A DNA stretch of 64,000 bases from Salvia splendens. Lineage: Eukaryota > Streptophyta > Magnoliopsida > Lamiales > Lamiaceae. The translations under genes were made by a program, and so were the position numbers. The DNA lies in the NCBI RefSeq assembly GCF_004379255.2, contig NC_056040.1:186001-250000 (forward strand). Direction: 5' to 3'. Under the pieces are notes generated by a model. That model saw only the letters and a list, made by a program, of their open reading frames with translations. It was not told the origin of the DNA and searched no databases. Shown here piece after piece: positions 57,556 to 64,000 of the stretch. Positions within the stretch are counted from its first letter, which is position 1. The number at the start of each line of letters is the position of its first letter.

Positions 57556-57936
57556 ATATAAATTTAATCTTTAGCTTGTATATTTTGTAAACCTGAAGTG
57601 ATGATATGATTCCTTGCCTATCAGTATGTAAATTTTGGGGCTCAATAGGTTTATCTTGTAGTATATCTCTGTAGCATGTAGTAAGATATAAATGGTGAAA
57701 ATCGTGAAATGATTCTACATAGCATTCTTCCCATATTTCAATTCATTGACAGCACTGCTCATTTTATGATATTTATTTATTTGTTTGTTCTCTTATTGTA
57801 CTATGTTGATTAATATATGTGAAAGTAAGAATAAGATATGGGATTTATATAGGTTGAACGTGTGTATTCATTCTGAGAAGGGAAAGGGATACACATTTAT
57901 TTAGACTAGCTAGCATCTTCTTCTTTTTCTTCTTCT
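57556..57936. other. Convergent 3' ends
   Basis: 3' flanks of ABC1K3 (plus) and the SKU5-similar gene (minus). AT-rich, no gene. Confidence 0.5.
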
Positions 57937-59613
57937 TTAAGTGTACAGGGCAAGCCTGGGCAGATCCTTGACAACGCCGCAGAGTTCCTGTCCAACAGGG
58001 AGGTTGTACTCATCCCTCAACGAGAATTCTGGCGAGACAACGCTAAAGTAGAACTGCTGTCCCAAATATGCCCTCTCCCTCATTTCAGACCTCAGGTTCC
58101 ACATACCAGCATTGTCAAGAGTGGTCATGATTGCAGCCCATGAGTTGGGGTACACTTGTACGGTATGCCTGCTCACTGCATCCAAAAGATTGTAGTTCTT
58201 CCTCTTCTCGGGGGTCCACGTACCGGGCTCAATGGCAACCGCGAAGAACGAGTATCCATCCAAGTGCCATGTCTGGACAGTCTTCTCCTTGTTCTCGAAG
58301 ATGATCTCCACAAAGTTCCTGAAGGTTGCGTTCTTCACGCTGGGTGCCACCACAACTTTGTGAACCCCTTGTTCTGCCTCGTCCTTCACGAGATCGTATT
58401 TGAACACCTGGTCCGCCTTCCCGAAGTACTCTGCCAGTTTCAGTGGGGTTTCGCCATCCACGTGCGAGACGCCGTTGACAGCAAACCGGAGCTTGCCTTC
58501 CACAACTTGGCGGGAGTTAGAGAGCTTGATAGTGCGGGTGATGTTGATCTGCCCGTAGTGGTATGATCCCTGTGGGTTGGGGCGGGCGGCGCTGGCGGTC
58601 AGGTTCCACCTGAAGGAGCGGAACTGGTTCATGGACCATGCAATGCCGGCAGAGTTCTCGGGAGGGGGTGGTGGAAGTTCAGGGGAGGCAGGCCCGTTGC
58701 CATTGGCGTAGCGGATGGTGGCCACGGATGTGAGAACTTGCTTGGAGAAGCGGCTGGAAGCAACAAAGTAATAGTCCTTGGGGGTTTGATTAGAGGTGAC
58801 CAAGACGGACATGCATTGGCCGACGTGGATATCCATCGAGTCGTACACGTTCTGAACCGTATGTGATCCCTCCATCTCTACTAGTTTCATCGTGTGGCCC
58901 TGGATACGGAAGTTGACAGTCAGCCTCATCCCGACGTTGCACACCCTCAACCTGTAAGTCTTTCCGGCCTCCACGGTGACGAGTGGCTCAACAGCAGCAT
59001 CTCCGACTTTAGCAGACTTTCCGTTGATCTGAATGCCGTTGGGTTTGCCAATGGATCGGCCGGAGTCAAGAATGCGTTTGATTGTCTTGTGGCCCTTGTT
59101 GTACCAGTCCCCGAGGAGGATAGAATGCTCCTCTGCCGGGTTATCAAAGGGTACTGGGATGAGTTCACGGCTGTGGACCTTGATCATGCCCATGCCCCCC
59201 GAGGCACGGTGAAGGGCAGTGGTGGGGAAGTAAATGTAACTACCTATCTGGTCCTTGACTTGGAACTGGTAGGTGTAGTTCTGGCCGGGGAGGATCGGGC
59301 ACATGGTGCCCGGAGTTCCATCCTGCCACGAGTTCTTCCTCTGCTGGATGCCGGCCCAGGTGAAGAGGAGAGGCTCATCGATCTCATTGAAGACGTTGAC
59401 AACAATGTTGTTGTTGGAGGTGCAGTTGATCTCCGGGCCGGGGAACTGGCCGTTGACGAGGATGCCTTGCTGAGGGACGCCCAACGGAGAGATGGTACCA
59501 TAGGTGACGTGCCACTCGAAGAATAGATATGGATCGCCGGCGTTGGCAACTGCCAATAGGCATAGAAGAGGCAGAGCCACAAGGGATGGGGCTGTCCTCC
59601 TAATGGAGCCCAT
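57937..59613 (-). CDS. SKU5-similar (L-ascorbate oxidase homolog), pollen type
   Basis: An intronless minus-strand gene of 558 residues from ATG at 59613 (MGSIRRTAPSL). A signal peptide covers about 1-25, ending near VANA. Three cupredoxin domains follow, with GQFPGPEINCTSNNNIVVNV, QRKNSWQDGTPGTMCPI, PFDNPAEEHSILLGDWY, GSHTVQNVYDSMDIHVGQC and GQINITRTIKL. The third domain reads TWHLDGYSFFAV and DNAGMWNLRSEM, where true ascorbate oxidases have the copper-binding HxH and HCH motifs, so it is probably catalytically inactive. The group includes the pollen-abundant Bp10/NTP303 proteins, which are secreted to the pollen tube wall. An open extension to 59757 exists, but the signal peptide fixes the start. 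Confidence 0.93.
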   Translation of the reverse strand: MGSIRRTAPSLVALPLLCLLAVANAGDPYLFFEWHVTYGTISPLGVPQQGILVNGQFPGPEINCTSNNNIVVNVFNEIDEPLLFTWAGIQQRKNSWQDGTPGTMCPILPGQNYTYQFQVKDQIGSYIYFPTTALHRASGGMGMIKVHSRELIPVPFDNPAEEHSILLGDWYNKGHKTIKRILDSGRSIGKPNGIQINGKSAKVGDAAVEPLVTVEAGKTYRLRVCNVGMRLTVNFRIQGHTMKLVEMEGSHTVQNVYDSMDIHVGQCMSVLVTSNQTPKDYYFVASSRFSKQVLTSVATIRYANGNGPASPELPPPPPENSAGIAWSMNQFRSFRWNLTASAARPNPQGSYHYGQINITRTIKLSNSRQVVEGKLRFAVNGVSHVDGETPLKLAEYFGKADQVFKYDLVKDEAEQGVHKVVVAPSVKNATFRNFVEIIFENKEKTVQTWHLDGYSFFAVAIEPGTWTPEKRKNYNLLDAVSRHTVQVYPNSWAAIMTTLDNAGMWNLRSEMRERAYLGQQFYFSVVSPEFSLRDEYNLPVGQELCGVVKDLPRLALYT

Positions 59614-60198
59614 CTTTTTAAAAAAAAAATTAGAAGAAGAAGTAAAAAGAAGAAGGCTTGCTAGTGCCTTCTTCAAAGAGAAGAATGGTGTTGTTTGAAT
59701 GAAAGTGAGATTGAATTTATAGAGAGGTTTGTTATCAAATGAAGGGTGTGTCTTCATTCATCTCTTCAAATATCCTCCTTTTGCGCTCTTCTCTCTTTTT
59801 GGTCTTTCAATTTTATTATGCTTCATGGCCTAATCAAAGTTTACGTTTGTAATTATAATTTCACCAATTATTACTGGATTCAATTTACTTAAGCAAGATC
59901 CCGAAAAAAAGAGTGATTACAGATAGAGAGTCCAATGATTAATTGTCCAAAGTAAAAGAACGGACGAGAGCTGAAGGAGGAGGATTTGGAAGGATGATAT
60001 GTTTTGGCAAACTAACCACCCAAAATTTTTGATTTGCTTCTACAAAACCCAATCATTCAATTCATTTGGGAAGTAAATATATATGTATATATAGTCAAAA
60101 TAAAATAAACATACTACTTGCCAGAAGAAAACATTATCACACCTTTCTTCTTGGCACAAAAAAAAGTTGAAAATTTAAAACACTAAAAAACCCCCAGC
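59614..60198. promoter_or_regulatory. Shared upstream region of divergent SKU5-similar genes
   Basis: 585 bp separate the two start codons. TATA-like TATATATGTATATATAG at about 60079-60095 faces the plus-strand gene, and TGAATTTATAGAG (59711 region, read inverted) faces the minus-strand gene. No pollen-specific motif can be asserted without comparison. Confidence 0.45.
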
Positions 60199-61245
60199 AT
60201 GGGCTCATGTAGTAGACTCATCTTTGCAGCATTTAGCCTATGTCTAGCGGTGATAGCCACGGCGGAGGACCCGTACCTCTTCTTCGAATGGAACGTTACC
60301 TACGGCCCAATCTCGCCTCTCGGCACCGAACAACAAGGCATTCTGATCAATGGCGATTTTCCTGGCCCTGAGATCAACTGCACCTCCAACAACAACATTG
60401 TCGTCAACGTCTTCAACAACCTCGACCAGCCTTTTCTCCTCACTTCAACACCGCAAGAACTCGTGGCAGGATGGCACTCCGGGCACCATGTGCCCGATCC
60501 CCCCCGGGCAGAACTACACCTACAAGTTCCAAGTGAAGGACTTCCCTCCACCGCGCCTCGGGTGGCATGGGCATCCCAGTCCCATTTGATAAACCGGCAG
60601 CGGAAGTGGCTGTTCTCCTCGGTGACTGGTACATCAAGGACCACAAGACCCTTCAGCGTTCCATTGGCAAACCCGATGGCATTCAGATGAACGGGATGTC
60701 GGGTAGAGTGGGAGATCCTGGCGAGGCGCTGATCAGCATGGTACCGGAGAAGACCTACCGAGTGAGAGTGTGCAATGTTGGGATGAGATTGTCTGTCAAC
60801 TTCAGAGTCCAAGGGCACAGCATGAAACTAGTGGAGATGGAGGGATCTCACACGGTTCAGAACACGTACGAATCGATGGATATCCACGTTGGGCAATGCA
60901 TGTCCGTGTTGGGACTACTACTACTTTGTCGCATCCAGCCGCTTCTCCAAGCAGACCCTCACCTCGGTGGCCGCAATCCGGTACTCCACTGGAAAAGGCT
61001 TTGCCTCGCCGGACCTCCCCCGCCAGAGAACAACAACGCCGTTCCGTTCCTTCAAGTGGAACCTCACCGCCAGCGCTGCCCGCCCCAACCACCCACAAGG
61101 CTCGTACCACTACGGCAAGATCAACATCACCCGCACCATCAGGCTGGCCATGTGGTGGAGAGGAAGCTCCGGTACGCCATCAACGGGTGGATCCAGAAAC
61201 TCCGGTGAAGCTGGCCGAGTACTACGGGATGGCGGACAGGGTGTT
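60199..61245 (+). pseudogene. SKU5-similar gene, decayed and cut by an LTR element
   Basis: Starts MGSCSRLIFAAFSLCLAVIA (signal peptide) and follows the minus-strand paralog closely: EDPYLFFEWNVTYGPISPLG, then a frameshift near 60440, KNSWQDGTPGTMCPIPPG, a deletion, IPVPFDKPAAEVAVLLGDWY, and GSHTVQNTYESMDIHVGQC. A second deletion and shift lie near 60915, then DYYYFVASSRFSKQTLTS and NLTASAARPN. More shifts follow NITRTIRL. The gene stops at 61245, where an LTR begins, and the final third of the protein is absent from the window. It is divergent from the intact gene and was presumably produced by inverted duplication. Confidence 0.9.
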
Positions 61246-61919
61246 TGATGGAGTACGGACTAAACAAGCCCAACAGCAGTGACGGCCCATCAGCCCAAAG
61301 CCCAAGGAAGAGTATCAGATCGGCATTACCAAAGAGTTCGGCCCCAGCCTACAGCTCGGTAAAAGCCAACCAATCAGTTCGGCATTACCAAAGAGTTCGG
61401 CCCCAGCCTACAGCTCGGTAAAAGCCGACCAATCAAGCTCTACTCTCAGACCGGCAAAAGCTGCTCGGCAATAGTTCAGCAGTTCGGTCTCAGTATTTGA
61501 CCGAACTGGGAGATAGTCAACTCATGTCAGAACCTCCACGATCTCCACTACACCCACGATCTATTTAGTGGTGTCAAGCAGTCATTAACTCATGCAGGAT
61601 AGTGGGCCCATGCAGGATCGCATGACCTCCACGACATCCACAACCATCATTAGTGGTGATGCAAGCCACGATCTTAGTTCAAATAGAACTTAGATCAGAT
61701 AGATTAAGGGGACTCTCTCTCTCTCTCTCTCTAGAGATAAAATATCAAATAGCAAGTTTGTATTTGTAAGCTGTAGAAAACAGATCAAGCAATACAACTC
61801 TGCCCTCTTTTCTTCCCGTGGACGTAGATTTACTTCAGTAAATCGAACCACGTAAATTCTTTGTGTCGTGATCTGTATTTTCCTGCATTCACTAACATCA
61901 GAAATTCGCGGATTCATCA
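61246..61919 (+). repeat. 5' LTR of the right-edge element
   Basis: About 674 bp, TGATG to CATCA (end could also be at 61900). Contains a tandem pair of about 60-bp units with TCGGCATTACCAAAGAG and AGCTCGGTAAAAGCC (61320-61435) and a (CT)n run at about 61710-61731. Confidence 0.85.
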
Positions 61920-61992
61920 CTGGCGCCGTCTGTGGGAAACAGAGAACCAAATTTGTGATAAAGCGAGTTTTTGATCCTCTTCTACCAAAAAA

Positions 61993-62343
61993 ATGCATAC
62001 CAGATCACATAACACCCGTGCCTCCGTCCGTGATAACCATGAGGAAGCTAATCCAGCAGCCCATAGGCCTGGAAAGCAGCCTCGTGAAAAATCTACTTCC
62101 AGTTCTCACGGAGAAGGAACAAGCCGCTCAAAAGGTCCACACACCGAGTCTTCCCAGCAGCCTGATTTGAATGAGGCTGTCAAGCTGTTCTTGGCTGAGA
62201 AGCAGGATGAGTTCTTAGCCTTCCTGCAAAAGAGCCAAGAAGCCAACGATTGTGAGTCAAAGCTTCTACAGAAGATACAAGACCACAATTCAGCTAAACA
62301 AGCAGTTCGTCTAAAACGAGCTGCAATAAGCCAACGATTGTGA
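61993..62343 (+). CDS. gag-like leader ORF of the right-edge element
   Basis: 116 codons: MHTRSHNTRASVRDNHEEAN at the start, polar and charged, then a helical stretch LNEAVKLFLAEKQDEFLAFL, and it runs into the first 88-bp repeat before stopping. The Met-His-Thr-Arg start right after the leader resembles gypsy gag openings, but no capsid domain or zinc knuckle is present. Probably a truncated gag relic. Confidence 0.45.
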   Translation: MHTRSHNTRASVRDNHEEANPAAHRPGKQPREKSTSSSHGEGTSRSKGPHTESSQQPDLNEAVKLFLAEKQDEFLAFLQKSQEANDCESKLLQKIQDHNSAKQAVRLKRAAISQRL

Positions 62344-62507
62344 GTCAAAGCTTCTACAGAAGATACAAGACCACAATTCAGCTTAAACAAGCAGTTCGTC
62401 TGAAACGAACTGCAATAAGCCAACGATTGTGAAGTCCAAGCTTCTAAAGAGGATACAAGACCACAATTCAGCTTAAGAATCAAGCACTTCGTCTGAAACG
62501 AACTGCA
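62243..62507 (+). repeat. Tandem repeat, three units of about 88 bp
   Basis: Units start CCAACGATTGTGAGTCAAAG (or a close variant) at 62243, 62331 and 62420. They are imperfect with small indels; the first lies within the gag-like frame. Confidence 0.9.
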
Positions 62508-62510
62508 ACG

Positions 62511-62680
62511 AAAGTCCGATTCTCGCGATGAAACTTGCCTGAATTAGGACAAGGGAAAGTCCGATCCACGCGATAAAACTCGCCGAATTATGACAAGGGA
62601 AAGTCCGATCCCCAAATTAGGACAACGGAAAGTCCGATCCGAGCGATAAAACTCGCCAAATTAGGACACAAGCTTAGTCC
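62511..62680 (+). repeat. Tandem repeat with AAAGTCCGAT core
   Basis: Four degenerate units, roughly 30-46 bp each, with AAAGTCCGAT, CGCGAT.AAACT and ATTAGGACAAGGG words. Confidence 0.8.
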
Positions 62681-62688
62681 GGTCAACG

Positions 62689-63412
62689 ATGTTTATTTCA
62701 TCCGACCAAAGACGAGTCCGGTCAAAGATGTTTATTTCATCCGACCAAAGACGAGTCCGGTCAAAGATGTTTATTTCATCAGACCAAAGACGAGTCCGGT
62801 CAAAGATGTTTATTTCATCAGACCAAAGACGAGTCCGGTCAAAGATGTTTATTTCATCGGACCAAAGACGAGTCCGGTCAAAGATGTTTATTTCATCAGA
62901 CCAAAGACGAGTCCGGTCAAAGATGTTTATTTCATCAGACCAAAGACGAGTCCGGTCAAAGATGTTTATTTCATCAGACCAAAGACGAGTCCGGTCAAAG
63001 ATGTTTATTTCATCAGACCAAAGACGAGTCCGGTCAAAGATGTTTATTTCATCAGACCAAAGACGAGTCCGGTCAAAGATGTTTATTTCATCAGACCAAA
63101 GACGAGTCCGGTCAAAGATGTTTATTTCATCAGACCAAAGACGAGTCCGGTCAAAGATGTTTATTTCATCCGACCAAAGACGAGTCCGGTCAAAGATGTT
63201 TATTTCATCAGACCAAAGACGAGTCCGGTCAAAGATGTTTATTTCATCAGACCAAAGACGAGTCCGGTCAAAGATGTTTATTTCAGACCAAAGACGAGTC
63301 CGGTCAAAGATGTTTATTTCATCAGACCAAAGACGAGTCCGGTCAAAGATGTTTATTTCATCAGACCAAAGACGAGTCCGGTCAAAGATGTTTATTTCAT
63401 CAGACCAAAGAC
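62689..63412 (+). repeat. 39-bp tandem array, about 19 units
   Basis: The unit contains ATGTTTATTTCATC and GACCAAAGACGAGTCCGG. Copies are nearly identical; the main variation is A, C or G after CATC. One unit (about 63271-63306) is 36 bp. Because 39 and 36 are multiples of three the array stays open as a repeating 13-residue frame. Confidence 0.95.
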
Positions 63413-63500
63413 AAACATCAACTTACCCCGTACCTTTATCCAGAATGCCGAAGTGACTCGCTTCGCCGAAGTAATTCACTTCGCTTTTCGGGGGGGGTAG

Positions 63501-64000
63501 TGATGGAGTACGGACTAAACAAGCCCAACAGCAGTGACGGCCCATCAGCCCAAAGCCCAAGGAAGAGTATCAGATCGGCATTACCAAAGAGTTCGGCCCC
63601 AGCCTACAGCTCGGTAAAAGCCAACCAATCAGTTCGGCATTACCAAAGAGTTCGGCCCCAGCCTACAGCTCGGTAAAAGCCGACCAATCAAGCTCTACTC
63701 TCAGACCGGCAAAAGCTGCTCGGCAATAGTTCAGCAGTTCGGTCTCAGTATTTGACCGAACTGGGAGATAGTCAACTCATGTCAGAACCTCCACGATCTC
63801 CACTACACCCACGATCTATTTAGTGGTGTCAAGCAGTCATTAACTCATGCAGGATAGTGGGCCCATGCAGGATCGCATGACCTCCACGACATCCACAACC
63901 ATCATTAGTGGTGATGCAAGCCACGATCTTAGTTCAAATAGAACTTAGATCAGATAGATTAAGGGGACTCTCTCTCTCTCTCTCTAGAGATAAAATATCA
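63501..64000 (+). repeat. 3' LTR of the right-edge element (incomplete)
   Basis: The first 500 bp match the 5' LTR with almost no differences, including the doubled 60-bp unit; the (CT)n run is slightly shorter. It continues past the window edge. Confidence 0.92.

Larger units (their letters stand above)
61246..64000 (+). mobile_element. Non-autonomous LTR element with internal repeats (truncated by window)
   Basis: Two direct LTR copies start TGATGGAGTACGGAC at 61246 and 63501. Primer-binding-like TGGCGCCGTCTGTGGGA at 61921 follows the first. A G-rich tract (TTTTCGGGGGGGGTAG) precedes the second. The internal part is only about 1580 bp and has a short gag-like frame and three tandem-repeat families, with no protease, integrase or RT. 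The 5-bp sequence GTGTT before the first LTR would be the target duplication; its partner lies outside the window. Element class (gypsy-derived LARD/TR-GAG) is inferred. Confidence 0.87.

Noticed and set aside
62689..63456. 255-codon repetitive frame as a real repetitive protein, or the array as a CRISPR
   Set aside because: The frame follows from unit length divisible by three inside a retroelement. There are no unique spacers and this is a plant genome.

Overview
The window is nuclear DNA of a flowering plant. The genes have introns, the coding regions match core-eudicot families (FRIGIDA-like, PsaL, BASS1, SCPL, ABC1K, SKU5-similar), there are PPR genes, and plant transposable elements of almost every class are present. 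The style of the Harbinger and copia elements would suit a Lamiales genome such as a Salvia relative, but that placement is inference. No rRNA or tRNA gene and no CRISPR array was recognised.

Layout. 1-1190 is an unassigned left edge. 1195-6165 and 7190-11697 are two copies of one tandem duplication, each holding a FRIGIDA-like 3 gene followed by a psaL gene. Between them lie a Harbinger remnant and a Stowaway MITE. 12009-13877 is a decayed DYW-class PPR gene (OTP80-like). 15423-16243 (minus) is a small glyoxalase-fold gene. 16755-20104 is a full-length but decayed PIF/Harbinger transposon with both of its genes. 20634-23175 (minus) is BASS1. 23176-26364 is mostly noncoding, with a MITE, diverged direct repeats and a 39-codon small ORF. 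26365-31641 is a complete but broken Ty1/copia element with 5-bp target duplications, next to a DUF538 gene fragment. 32199-32914 is a Tourist-like MITE. 33147-36156 is a 14-exon serine carboxypeptidase-like gene.

36478-47308 is the most striking region: four LTRs alternating with three near-identical internal regions of a copia element on the minus strand, the whole array bounded by one 5-bp duplication (TTATG). Each unit has an open gag-protease-integrase reading frame from which nearly all of the reverse transcriptase and RNase H is missing.

47466-48038 is a deletion derivative of the Harbinger family. 48136-51082 has PPR remnants on both sides of an intact gene for the complex I ferredoxin. 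52807-53319 (minus) is a four-helix membrane protein, MEE60-like. 54090-57555 is an ABC1K3-like gene carrying two frameshifts. 57937-59613 (minus) and 60199-61245 (plus) are divergent SKU5-similar multicopper-oxidase-like genes; the second is decayed and cut off by an LTR element that runs past the right edge (61246-64000) and contains three families of internal tandem repeats, one an array of about nineteen 39-bp units.

The genes do not form a pathway. Several products act in the chloroplast (PsaL, BASS1, ABC1K3, probably the PPR protein), one in mitochondrial complex I, and two in the secretory or wall compartment.
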